Below are positions 9,351 to 17,125 of a stretch of DNA of 64,000 nucleotides, piece by piece. Within the stretch, counting starts at the first letter, position 1; every line of letters begins with the position of its first letter. The DNA lies in NCBI GenBank assembly GCA_002423545.1, contig DIWP01000001.1:297427-361426 (forward strand). Direction: 5' to 3'. The translations under genes and the position numbers were made by a program. This DNA comes from Thermoleophilia bacterium UBA6103 (GTDB taxonomy: Bacteria > Actinomycetota > Thermoleophilia > UBA2241). The notes below the pieces were generated by a model. That model was not told the origin of the DNA, did not search any database, and saw nothing but the letters and a program-made list of their open reading frames with translations.

Positions 9351-11536
9351 GCGCCGGCCGCGCCGAGGATCCCCAGGCACCCGACGCCCGCAAGGAGGAG
9401 CGGACCGACACGCCACTCGTAGTCGGCACGGCGGGTCACATCGACCACGGCAAGACCGCCCTCATCACCCTGCTCACCGGCACCAACACCGATCGCTTGC
9501 GCGAGGAGCGTGAGCGCGGCATCTCGATAGAGCTCGGGTACGCGGAGCTGGCGCTGCCGGGCGGTCGCCGCCTGAGCGTCGTCGACGTCCCCGGTCACGA
9601 GCGCTTCGTGCGCACCATGGTCGCCGGCGCCACCGGCGTCGATCTGTTCCTGCTGGTCGTGGCCGCCGACGACGGCGTCATGCCGCAGACGGTGGAGCAC
9701 CTGGCCATCATCGAGCTGCTCGGCGTCGAGAGCGGTGTGGTGGCGCTCACCAAGGCCGATCTGGTCGACGAGGAGCTGCTCGGACTGGCTCGCGCCGACG
9801 TCGAGGGCCTGCTCGCAGGGACGCGGTATGAGGTGACGCCGATCGTGACCGTCAGCTCGAAGGATGGGCGCGGCATGCCCGAGCTGCTGGAGGCGCTGGA
9901 GGAGGCCGCCGCCGCGGTGGGCGCGCGACGCGCCGAGGGTCCGGCGCGCTTGCCACTCGACCGGGTCTTCTCTCTCAAGGGGATCGGCACGGTGGCGACC
10001 GGGACGCTGTGGCGCGGCGAGATACGGGCAGGCGATGTGCTCCGGGTCGAGCCCGGCGGCGAGCAGGTGACGGTGCGCGACGTGCAGGTGCACGAGCACG
10101 ATCAGCCGGTCGGCCGGGCCGGTCAGCGTGTAGGCGTCAACCTGCGCGGCGCCGAACTGCGTGGCGGCGAGCGCGGCGCGCTGCGCCGGGGGGCGTGGCT
10201 GGCGGCGCCGGCGCCCGCCGCCCGGACCACCGCGGTGTTCGACGCCTGGCTGGAGCTGCTGCCCGGCGCTCCGGGACTGTCGTCCGGCGACGAGGTGCGG
10301 TTTCACCACGGCACCGGCCAGTCGGTGGCGCGGGTCCAGCTGCTGGACCGTCACGAGCTGACCGCCGACGCACACGGATCGGGCGCACCGGTCGGCGACG
10401 GCGCGAAAGCCGCCGCCGGCAGCGACCCGGCGCGGGCGGTCGACGGGCGATCGCTCGTCGCTCCCCGGGGCGCGCCGGTCCGCGTACGCCTCGAGGGGCC
10501 GGACCTGGTGGAGCCGACAGACCGCTTCATCGTGCGCGCGCTGTCACCGGCGGTCACCATGGGCGGCGGCACGGTCCTCGACGCCGAGCCGCGCCGCTGG
10601 CGCGACCGGGCGGCACAGGTCCGCTACCTCACGGCGCTGCGACGGGCCGCTCCGGCCGAGGCGGTCGCGGAGCTTGCCGGGGCCGCCGGCGCGGCCGGCA
10701 TCACGGCGCCGGACTTCGCGGCCACCACGATCGGCGACTCCGTCGGCAAGGCGCTCTCGGCGGCCGGGCGCCGCGGCGAGCTGGAAGTAACGGCGAGTGG
10801 TCGCCGCTGGTTCGCGCCGGGCACGATGGAGGCGCTGGAGAGCGCGTTGCTGGAAGCGCTGGAGTCGAGGGCGGGCGAGCGGCCGGACCGGCCGGTGCTG
10901 GCGCCCGCCGAGGCGGTCGCCGCCGTGCGCCGCGCGGTCGGCGTCCGGCCGGCGGACGGCGGCCGCCCATCCGTGCGCCCGGCTGCCGACAGCCACTCGT
11001 CCGTACGGCCGGTCGTCGAAGGACGGCCGCAGAGAGGAACGCCGGCCGCACAGGTGCCGGACGACGTGGTCGCCGAGGTCGCCGCCCGGCTGGTCGCCGG
11101 CGGTCGCGCGGTGCAGACCGCCGACGGATGGGCGCATCCGTCCGCCGGGGCCCTCGACCCGCGCCGCGAGGAGCTGGCAAGCACCGTTGCCGGCGCGTTG
11201 GCGGCCGCCCCGTTCTCGCCGCCGACGCTGGGATCGCTTCTCGAACGGCTCGGCGGCGAGCGGCGCGACATCTCGATGGTCCTCGACGTCCTCGTCCGCC
11301 GTGGCGAGGCCGAACGGGTGAAAGAAGACCTCTACTTCGCCACATCGGCGGTGGACGCCGCTCGCGAGCGGCTCGTCACCTACATCGGCGAGCACGGCTC
11401 CATCTCGCTGGCCGCTTTCCGCGACCTGCTGGACTGCGGGCGCCGCAACGCGCAAGCGCTGCTGGAGCACTTCGACGGCGAGGGCCTCACGCGACGCGAC
11501 GGCGAGCAGCGCATCCTGCGTCGCCGCCGCGCTTGA
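9347..11536 (+). CDS. selB: Selenocysteine-specific translation elongation factor
   Basis: GTPase that carries Sec-tRNA(Sec) to the ribosome and recognises SECIS hairpins. Start ATG 9347 overlaps the selA stop (ATGA); 729 residues. G1 is GTAGHIDHGKT (27-37), then switch I RGISIELGYAELALP, G3 DVPGHE, and G4 TKAD. EF-Tu-like beta-barrel domains follow, and then winged-helix repeats in the C-terminal third (ending near RRNAQALLEHFDGEGLTRR) that bind mRNA. A degenerate RPADGRPSVRP-type repeat insert at about residues 533-566 interrupts the winged-helix region and resembles repeats seen in an unrelated HAD gene at 46620-46702. Confidence 0.96.
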   Translation: MSAGRAEDPQAPDARKEERTDTPLVVGTAGHIDHGKTALITLLTGTNTDRLREERERGISIELGYAELALPGGRRLSVVDVPGHERFVRTMVAGATGVDLFLLVVAADDGVMPQTVEHLAIIELLGVESGVVALTKADLVDEELLGLARADVEGLLAGTRYEVTPIVTVSSKDGRGMPELLEALEEAAAAVGARRAEGPARLPLDRVFSLKGIGTVATGTLWRGEIRAGDVLRVEPGGEQVTVRDVQVHEHDQPVGRAGQRVGVNLRGAELRGGERGALRRGAWLAAPAPAARTTAVFDAWLELLPGAPGLSSGDEVRFHHGTGQSVARVQLLDRHELTADAHGSGAPVGDGAKAAAGSDPARAVDGRSLVAPRGAPVRVRLEGPDLVEPTDRFIVRALSPAVTMGGGTVLDAEPRRWRDRAAQVRYLTALRRAAPAEAVAELAGAAGAAGITAPDFAATTIGDSVGKALSAAGRRGELEVTASGRRWFAPGTMEALESALLEALESRAGERPDRPVLAPAEAVAAVRRAVGVRPADGGRPSVRPAADSHSSVRPVVEGRPQRGTPAAQVPDDVVAEVAARLVAGGRAVQTADGWAHPSAGALDPRREELASTVAGALAAAPFSPPTLGSLLERLGGERRDISMVLDVLVRRGEAERVKEDLYFATSAVDAARERLVTYIGEHGSISLAAFRDLLDCGRRNAQALLEHFDGEGLTRRDGEQRILRRRRA

Positions 11537-11628
11537 GTCCGTCCGCGATGTCAGCCTTTTCCACAGGCTGGGTAGTATCATCGGACCAAGGGACGGCGCA
11601 CCGCCGGCCGTGATCCCGGGGAGGGGCG

Positions 11629-11850
11629 ATGGGAGATCACAGCGTCTACAAGTTCATCGAGATCGTGGGGACGAGCACCGAGTCCTGGGAGGACGCCGCC
11701 AAGAGGGCGGTGGAGACGGCCGGCACGAAGCTCGACGATCTGCGCGTCGCCGAGATCGTGCAGCTGGATATGAAGGTCGCCGAGAACAAGGTCGTGGCCT
11801 ATCGGGCCAAGGTGAAGCTGTCGTTCAAGTATCACGGCCAGGAGGCCTGA
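11629..11850 (+). CDS. Dodecin family flavin-binding protein
   Basis: A 73-residue dodecin, a small protein that assembles into a hollow dodecamer and stores flavins or related compounds. Visible features: initial YKFIEIVGTSTESWEDAA, the central K-x-A-E-N-K-V loop and final KVKLSFKY. The start ATG has GGGGAGGGGC immediately upstream. It lies 92 bases after selB, and an AT-rich TATCAT at 11576-11581 could be a -10 element, so it may have its own promoter. Confidence 0.92.
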   Translation: MGDHSVYKFIEIVGTSTESWEDAAKRAVETAGTKLDDLRVAEIVQLDMKVAENKVVAYRAKVKLSFKYHGQEA

Positions 11851-12001
11851 GCAGCCGGGGGAATGGTACGAGCCCGTTGCTGGAGGATGACCACGTGTCG
11901 AACACCTGACTCCGGCGGCCCGCACTCCGAGCCGCGTGCCGCTTCGGTCTCGTCCGGCGCACCACGTCGACAGATGATCCGTACAGGAAGGTGAGCCCGC
12001 G

Positions 12002-12514
12002 ATGAAGGCAGTCGTCGTGTATGAATCGCTGTGGGGCAACACCGCCGCCGTGGCTCGGGCGGTCGCGCAAGGCCTCGGGCCCGACGTCCCGGCGCTCCCG
12101 CCCGACGAGGCGGTGGGGGAAGCGCTCGCCGGCGTCGACCTGATCGTGGCGGGATCACCGGTCCTGGCGTTCAGCCTGCCGACCGACCGGATCCGCGAAG
12201 GCATCCGCAAGGATCCCGGGCCCAAGGCGCCGCGTCCGGCCGATCTCTCGCATCCGTCGCTGCGCTCGTGGCTCGACGCCCTGCCCGCCGGCAGCGGCCG
12301 CTACGCCGCCTTCGAGACACGGGTGCGCTACTCTCCGCGCGGCGCCACCTCGGCCATCGCCGAGAAGCTCGAGAAGGCCGGCTACCGGCGCCTGACCGGG
12401 GACGAGCGCTTTGTCGTCAAGGGCAAGTACGGCCCGCTGCGCGACGGAGAGATCGACCGAGCCCGCGAATGGGGAGCCCAGCTCGCCGGGGACTTCGCGC
12501 AGGCACAGGGCTGA
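12002..12514 (+). CDS. Flavodoxin-domain protein
   Basis: A 170-residue protein with the FMN phosphate-binding loop near the N-terminus (VVYESLWGNTAAVARAVA) and the second flavodoxin loop AGSPVLAFSLP, characteristic of flavodoxin-like proteins. AGGAAGG precedes the ATG. It probably acts as an electron carrier or FMN-binding oxidoreductase in the cytoplasm; the partner is unknown. It sits between dodecin and tRNA-Sec. A second, more distant flavodoxin-like gene is at 16522-17070. Confidence 0.85.
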   Translation: MKAVVVYESLWGNTAAVARAVAQGLGPDVPALPPDEAVGEALAGVDLIVAGSPVLAFSLPTDRIREGIRKDPGPKAPRPADLSHPSLRSWLDALPAGSGRYAAFETRVRYSPRGATSAIAEKLEKAGYRRLTGDERFVVKGKYGPLRDGEIDRAREWGAQLAGDFAQAQG

Positions 12515-12662
12515 GGCTCGCCGGTCTGGGGCGAGGAACACCGCCGCGGACTACTGAGATGGCGCGGGACGCATTCGTGTCGGCAGGTTGCGACACGTCG
12601 ACCCGATCCGGTGGTTGCGCGCGGTTCCCAACCGGGGAAGACACGTGTACGGTTTGCACGAA

Positions 12663-12760
12663 GGAGCGGCTTCCGGTCCGGTGACCGGCGCGGTCTTCAA
12701 AACCGTCTGCGCGGCAGTGATCCTGTCGTGGGTGGGTTCGACTCCCATGTCGCTCCGCCA
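12663..12760 (+). tRNA. selC: tRNA-Sec (UCA)
   Basis: Selenocysteine tRNA with every hallmark: 8-bp acceptor stem (GGAGCGGC with GUCGCUCC, one G-U), 6-bp D stem (CCGGUC/GACCGG) with a 4-base loop, anticodon UCA at 12697-12699 in the loop CUUCAAA, long variable arm (about 12707-12730), T arm with GGTTCGACT, discriminator G12757 and encoded CCA 12758-12760. It completes the selenocysteine machinery of the locus and explains the UGA in selD. Confidence 0.97.
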
Positions 12761-12840
12761 ATCACTCGAGCGCCATCGCGGCCTGTCCGGTTGTGGGCTG
12801 GGCATGTCGCAGTCCGTCCGCAGCCCGAGGAGGAGTGATT

Positions 12841-13133
12841 TGAGCGCCATCGTCATCGTCGATCTGCCGGCCACCGAACAGACCAGGGACGAGCTCGTCG
12901 CGCTGCTCGAGGAGGCGCTGCACGACACGCGCGCCTTCGACGGCAATCGAGGCGCCTCGCTCTGTACGGAGCACGAGGAGCCGACGATGGTCACCATCGT
13001 CGAGCACTGGGAGAGCCTCGAGCACTACCTGGCCTACGACGCCTGGCGCGTCGAGACCGGCTTCATGGAGCAGCTTGCGCCGCTGCTCGGCGGCGAGCCC
13101 GGCGAGCGGCACCTCGACCTGCTCGCGAGCTGA
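12841..13133 (+). CDS. Antibiotic biosynthesis monooxygenase (ABM) domain protein
   Basis: A 97-residue single-domain protein of the ABM/quinol-monooxygenase (YgiN-like) dimeric ferredoxin-like fold: an N-terminal strand, a helix with ELVALLEEAL, the phrase TRAFDGNRGASLC, and VTIVEHWESLEHYLAY, the typical E-x-W-x-x-x-x-x-x-x-H block. The start is TTG 12841 with the strong ribosome site GAGGAG at about 12828-12834. The substrate cannot be predicted; small quinols or peroxides are typical. It begins 80 bases after tRNA-Sec. Confidence 0.85.
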
Positions 13134-13239
13134 CGGTCACCGACGGCGGACCCGGTTGGCGGCGGGACTCGTGTCGCGACGCTCGCGAGCGCACCTTACC
13201 GTCGCGCGTCGTGCGCTCGTGTGCGTCGCAGCGCCGCGC

Positions 13240-13749
13240 TCACCAGCGCTCGTAGCGGACCAGCTGCTCCAGCGGCTTGCGGCGCTTGCGTGTCGGCGGG
13301 CGGTCGGGGTGACCGAGCGGCGTGAAGGCGATCGGCTCGACGCCGTCGGGCAGGCCGAGCACCTCACGGGCCGCCGCCGGGTCGAAGTCGGCGACCCAGC
13401 AGGTGCCCAGCCCCAGGCTCGCCGCTGCCAGGATCAGGTGGTCCATGACGATGGTGGCGTCGACCTCGTGGTAGGGCTTGCCGTCCATGCGCACCCAGGC
13501 GTTGTCGGGGACGGCCACCACGGCGATCACCAGCGGCGGCTGGGTGAACCAGCGCGCCCGGTAGATGCGCGCCAGCTCCTGCTTGCGGCCCTCGGTGTGG
13601 ATGACGATGAGCTGGAACGGCTGGCGGTTGTCGGCGGTCGGCGCCAGGCGGGCGCTCTCGAGCACCGTGTGCAGCGTCGCCTCGTCGACCGGCTCGGCGG
13701 TGTACTTCCGCACGCTGTAGCGCTCGGCTATCGTTGCGACGACGTCCAT
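13240..13749 (-). CDS. Nitroreductase family protein
   Basis: A 169-residue FMN-dependent oxidoreductase of the nitroreductase fold. The FMN phosphate-binding segment AERYSVRKYTAEPVDE, the PTADNRQPFQLIVI block and the LGLGTCWVADFDP segment are clear. The C-terminal GHPDRPPTRKRRKPLEQLV matches the usual end of the small nitroreductases. Start ATG 13749 (complement) has GGGCAGG upstream. It is transcribed divergently from the radical SAM locus; the substrate is unknown. Confidence 0.88.
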   Translation of the reverse strand: MDVVATIAERYSVRKYTAEPVDEATLHTVLESARLAPTADNRQPFQLIVIHTEGRKQELARIYRARWFTQPPLVIAVVAVPDNAWVRMDGKPYHEVDATIVMDHLILAAASLGLGTCWVADFDPAAAREVLGLPDGVEPIAFTPLGHPDRPPTRKRRKPLEQLVRYERW

Positions 13750-13960
13750 GAGGCCTGCCCTTCGTGCTGGAGTTCCAGCCAAAGGATGCACGCCGCCTCG
13801 CCGGACATGCAGGCCGGTTGCGGCGCGACGTTCGCGCGCATCGCATGCGATCGCCAACCGCGCGCGCAGCGCGTAGGGAGAGCGGGACGTAGGATACGAG
13901 TTGTTAGTAGGCTCTCGAGCGACCTGCTGCAAACGATACTCGGAATGGCGGGAGGACTCC

Positions 13961-14026
13961 GTGATACGAAGATGCGCACTCGGATCGCCCGAGCTGCAGC
14001 CGCCGGCTCTGGACGCAAGAGGATGA
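13961..14026 (+). CDS. Possible leader mini-ORF (21 codons) upstream of the radical SAM gene
   Basis: GTG 13961 is preceded at ideal distance by GGAGGACTCC (13950-13959), the best ribosome site in this intergenic region. The frame encodes VIRRCALGSPELQPPALDAR plus G and stops at 14024-14026, overlapping ATG 14023. It is too short to judge by composition. It may be a translated leader of the small-ORF chain that ends at the radical SAM gene. Confidence 0.3.
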   Translation: MIRRCALGSPELQPPALDARG

Positions 14027-14029
14027 GCG

Positions 14030-14119
14030 ATGGACCAAGCATACGAGTACCTGGCAAGAGTGCGTCCTGAGCCGGTCGCGAAGCCCCACGTGCGACGACT
14101 TGTGATGTACTTGACATGA
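14030..14119 (+). CDS. Small ORF (29 codons), possible peptide gene
   Basis: ATG 14030 has AGAGGA 7 bases upstream. The 29-residue peptide begins MDQAYEYLARVRPEPVAKPH and is basic. The TGA (14117-14119) overlaps ATG 14116 of the next ORF. No similarity is recognised. It is one link in a series of stop-start overlaps leading into the radical SAM gene, so translational coupling is plausible. Whether it is a RiPP precursor, a leader peptide or chance cannot be decided from sequence alone. Confidence 0.35.
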   Translation: MDQAYEYLARVRPEPVAKPHVRRLVMYLT

Positions 14120-14343
14120 ACGGCGTATGGTTCAGCGCCCGTGAGATCGCGCCAACGGTCATTGTCGCATCTTCACTCGAGCCCCTGCAGAGGATCGTCA
14201 GTCGTGCCCACGGCTCAGCGCATCGGCTCGCCGGATCGTCGTTCCTCCCGGCCTTGCACGCTGCCGTCCAAGCAGCAGATTCGAAGGCAGCCGCTTCGAA
14301 GTCCGGTGAGCAGCGATGCCTGCATGGCGTCACTGATAGATGA
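14116..14343 (+). CDS. Small ORF (75 codons) coupled to the radical SAM gene; candidate RiPP precursor
   Basis: A 75-residue ORF that overlaps the preceding mini-ORF and the radical SAM gene by ATGA at each end. It starts MNGVWFSAREIAPTVIVASS, has an Ala/Ser/His-rich middle and ends SKSGEQRCLHGVTDR with a single Cys. GC3 is roughly two thirds, lower than neighbouring genes but higher than its first two codon positions, so coding status is uncertain. The adjoining radical SAM enzyme belongs to a family that modifies ribosomal peptides, so a coupled small ORF directly upstream is the best precursor candidate. No known leader (NHLP or Nif11) is recognised. Confidence 0.4.
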   Translation: MNGVWFSAREIAPTVIVASSLEPLQRIVSRAHGSAHRLAGSSFLPALHAAVQAADSKAAASKSGEQRCLHGVTDR

Positions 14344-16361
14344 GATCTCCCGAAGAGCCACAACGGATTCCGACGCAGAGGCGTGTCGTGCTCGTGAACA
14401 TGCCGTTCGCGAGCTTCCGCCATCCCTCGCTCGGGCTGGGCCTGCTCAAAGCGGCGCTGGCCGACCTGCCGGTCGAGGTGCGCGTGCTCGACGCCTGCCT
14501 CGACTTCGCGGCGCTCATCTCGGCACCGGCTTACGACACCATCGCCACGTGGCGCTCGGAAGACCTGCTCGGCGACTGGGTCTTCTCCGCCGCGTTGCGC
14601 GCCGACGAGGAGGTGGGTGCGGGCCGGGCCGATGAGAACGTCGATGGGAGCGGGTACCTGCAGGACGTCCTCGCCGGTGGGCTGGCCGAGCATCGTGTCG
14701 ACTTCTTCGGCAAGCCGCCGCTCACCGGCGAGCTGCGCGCGCAGATCGCCGCGGCGCAGGCGGCTGCGAGCGACCTGCTGACGGCGTGCCTCGACGAGAT
14801 CAGGGCGCTCGACCCGCTGCTGGTCGGCTTCACCAGCATGGTCCACCAGCAGGCCGCGGCGCTGGCGCTGGCGCGCCGTGTCAAGGCGGCCCTGCCGGAC
14901 GCCTGCATCGCGTTCGGCGGCGCCAGCTGCCGCGGCGAGATGAGTGCGGAGCTGCTGCGCAGCTTCCCGTTCGTCGACGCGGTCGCCGGCGGCGACGGCG
15001 AGATCGTGTTGCCGGCGCTGGTGGAACGCCTGCTCGCCGGGGGCGCGCCGCACGACCCGCCGGCATCGGCCGGCCTCGGGCGTGGCCTCGAGCGAGCGGC
15101 GCCGGGCGCGGCGGCGGTCGCCGACCTCGACTCCCTCCCTGTCCCCGATCTCAGCGACTACTTCGCCCGGCTCTCCGCCGGCCCGCTGCGCGACGACATC
15201 GAGGCGCGTGTACCATTTGAGTCCTCACGCGGCTGCTGGTGGGGCGAGCGCAGCCGCTGCATCTTCTGTGGGCAGGCCAGCGCGGCGCTCACGTATCGCC
15301 AGAAGAGCGCCTCGCGCATGCTGATCGAGCTCGAGGAGCTGGCGCGGCGCCATCCTGGGCACCCGTTCCTGTTCACCGACGAGATCGTGCCGCTGCGCTT
15401 CGTCGACGAGGTGGCGCCGCTGCTCCCCGACCGCCTGCCGGACTTCCGCGCCCTCTACTTCGAGGCCCGCCCCGGCCTCAGCAGGCAGCAGCTGACCGAC
15501 CTTGCCGCCGCCGGCATCCGGCGCCTGGAGGTCGGCATCGAGAGCCTCAGCACACCGGTCCTCAAGCTCATGCGCAAAGGGACGACCGCGGCCGAAGGAG
15601 TACAGCTCCTCAAATGGGCCCGCGAGCTCGGCGTGGGCATCGTCTGGAACCTCATCTGGGGCTTTCCGGGTGAGGACCCCGAGTCCGCTGAGGCGATGGC
15701 GGCGATCATGCCCCTCTTGACTCATCTGCAGCCGCCGCACACCGCCGGCCCCGTCCGCCTCGACAGGTTCAGCCCGCTGTTCGAGGAGGCAGACGAGTGG
15801 GGCATCGGCGACGTGGAGCCGTATCCCGCCTACCGCCACGTCTACGACCTGGCGCCCGAAGCGCTACGGCGCCTGGCCTACCACTTCACGTTCCGGGTGC
15901 TCGACCGGCCGCCGGGAGTGGGCATCGCCACGGACTCCGCCGAAGAGCCTAAGAGCGACGCCGGCACGTGCGAGACGGCGAGCGGAGAGCGACCGGAGGC
16001 GGGCGGAGAGCGGCGGGCGACGGCCGCCCTCGCCGAGCAGGTCGACCGCTGGCAGCACGCCTATCCGCAAGCGCTGCTGTGGTCGGCCGACAACGGGCAG
16101 CGCCTGGTGCTCTCGGACTCGCGCCCCGGCTTCGACGCCGAGCAGCTCACCGTCCTCGACGGCGAGCATCGGATCCTCTACCTGGCCTGCGCGACGATCC
16201 AGACCGCTGGCACGCTGACCACCGAGCTGGCTCACGGCACAGGACGACACGTCGATGCCGCTGAGGTGCAGGAGCTGCTGCAGCCGCTGCTCGATCAGGG
16301 TCTGATGCTCCGCGACGGCGAACGCTACCTCAGCCTGGCCCTGCCGGTACCGGGTCACTGA
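14340..16361 (+). CDS. B12-binding-type radical SAM RiPP maturase (rSAM_ocin_1 / RiPP C-methyltransferase family)
   Basis: A 673-residue protein. Residues 1-~230 form a cobalamin-binding-like Rossmann domain (VVLVNMPFASFRHPSLGLG ... FGGASCRGEM ... VAGGDGEIVLPALVERLL). The radical SAM cluster is C299-X7-C307-X2-C310 in SRGCWWGERSRCIFCG, the unusual spacing typical of ribosomal-peptide-maturation radical SAM protein 1. It is followed by a radical SAM barrel with IRRLEVGIESLSTPVLKLM and IVWNLIWGFPGE. The C-terminal part ends RYLSLALPVPGH, as in that family. A repeat-like Glu/Gly/Arg insert lies near residues 537-565. Start ATG 14340 overlaps the upstream 75-codon ORF. Expected activity is peptide C-methylation or related chemistry; the substrate is unproven. 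Confidence 0.85.
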   Translation: MRSPEEPQRIPTQRRVVLVNMPFASFRHPSLGLGLLKAALADLPVEVRVLDACLDFAALISAPAYDTIATWRSEDLLGDWVFSAALRADEEVGAGRADENVDGSGYLQDVLAGGLAEHRVDFFGKPPLTGELRAQIAAAQAAASDLLTACLDEIRALDPLLVGFTSMVHQQAAALALARRVKAALPDACIAFGGASCRGEMSAELLRSFPFVDAVAGGDGEIVLPALVERLLAGGAPHDPPASAGLGRGLERAAPGAAAVADLDSLPVPDLSDYFARLSAGPLRDDIEARVPFESSRGCWWGERSRCIFCGQASAALTYRQKSASRMLIELEELARRHPGHPFLFTDEIVPLRFVDEVAPLLPDRLPDFRALYFEARPGLSRQQLTDLAAAGIRRLEVGIESLSTPVLKLMRKGTTAAEGVQLLKWARELGVGIVWNLIWGFPGEDPESAEAMAAIMPLLTHLQPPHTAGPVRLDRFSPLFEEADEWGIGDVEPYPAYRHVYDLAPEALRRLAYHFTFRVLDRPPGVGIATDSAEEPKSDAGTCETASGERPEAGGERRATAALAEQVDRWQHAYPQALLWSADNGQRLVLSDSRPGFDAEQLTVLDGEHRILYLACATIQTAGTLTTELAHGTGRHVDAAEVQELLQPLLDQGLMLRDGERYLSLALPVPGH

Positions 16362-16379
16362 CGCGGCCGCCTGCGCTCC

Positions 16380-16545
16380 GGGCCGCCGGTGGCGATCGCC
16401 GGGCGCCGCGTGAGAGGCCCGGCGCTGATCACGGCAGCCGTCAGCTCATCTGGGCGCGGCCCGAACGCCCCGCGCTGCTCAAGGCGGCCGGTGGCGATCG
16501 CCGTCGCGGAACCGGAGACCGTCAGCCCGTCTGGGCGCGCAGCGC
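16380..16545. repeat. Direct repeat spanning the 3' end of the flavodoxin gene
   Basis: Two imperfect copies of a GC-rich unit: GGCCGCCGGTGGCGATCGCC at about 16380 and GGCGGCCGGTGGCGATCGCC at about 16482, each followed about 40 bases later by CCGTCAGCTCATCTGGGCGCG (16439) and CCGTCAGCCCGTCTGGGCGCG (about 16520). The second copy contains the stop of the minus-strand flavodoxin gene. Confidence 0.7.
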
Positions 16546-17070
16546 GGCGGCGGTCAGCTCGGCGGCGGCCCTGATGGCCGCCCTGTCGTAGCAGAAGACG
16601 GACAGCCGCTCCAGGACCCGATACCCGCGCTCCTCGACCAGGCCGGCCAGGCGGTCGAACGAGCCGATGGGGCCGCCGGCGTGGGTCACGCCCACCACCG
16701 CCGGGCGGCCGGCGCCGTCGGGCAGGGCGGCCACGAAGCTGCGGATGGGCGGCGACGACATCCAGCCCCACGTGGGCGAGAGCACCACGAGCGCCTCGAA
16801 GCCCTCGTCGGTCGGCGGCTCGCCGGCCAGCTCCACGATCGTGCCGGCCATCGCCTGCGTGACCCCCTTCACGCCGGCCGAGAAGTACGAGTACGGCTTG
16901 GCCGGGACCACTTCAAACAGCTCGACCCGGAAGCCCGATGGCGGCGAGCCGGCGGCGTCGCCTGCCGGACCGCCGCCACCGCTCGTGGCGCCGCCCAGCG
17001 CCACCACGATCGCCTTCGCCAGGCTCTCCGTGTAGCCGGAGAGCGAGTAGTAGGCGACCAGGACCTTCAC
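16522..17070 (-). CDS. Flavodoxin-like protein
   Basis: A 182-residue flavodoxin-fold protein beginning MKVLVAYYSLSGYTESLAKA, the FMN phosphate loop (S-L-S-G-Y-T). The second loop LSPTWGWMSSPPIRSF and third segment VTHAGGPIGSFDRLAG are in the expected places. A Gly/Ala/Pro-rich stretch (about residues 27-47) between beta1-alpha1 and beta2 looks like an added low-complexity segment. It belongs to the WrbA/flavodoxin superfamily in general and is probably an FMN-binding redox protein. Its 3' end is part of a direct repeat. Confidence 0.82.
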   Translation of the reverse strand: MKVLVAYYSLSGYTESLAKAIVVALGGATSGGGGPAGDAAGSPPSGFRVELFEVVPAKPYSYFSAGVKGVTQAMAGTIVELAGEPPTDEGFEALVVLSPTWGWMSSPPIRSFVAALPDGAGRPAVVGVTHAGGPIGSFDRLAGLVEERGYRVLERLSVFCYDRAAIRAAAELTAAALRAQTG

Positions 17071-17125
17071 GAACGTGGGACGCCGGCGCGACTCGCCTGC
17101 TCGGCCTGTTCCATCTTGCCGCGGC

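Noticed and set aside
12588..12840. Upstream in-frame extension of the ABM protein
   Set aside because: Runs through tRNA-Sec; TTG 12841 with GAGGAG is the sound start.
13904..14089. 61-codon minus-strand ORF antisense to the mini-ORF chain
   Set aside because: No ribosome site or recognisable sequence; the plus-strand chain with stop-start overlaps is better supported.
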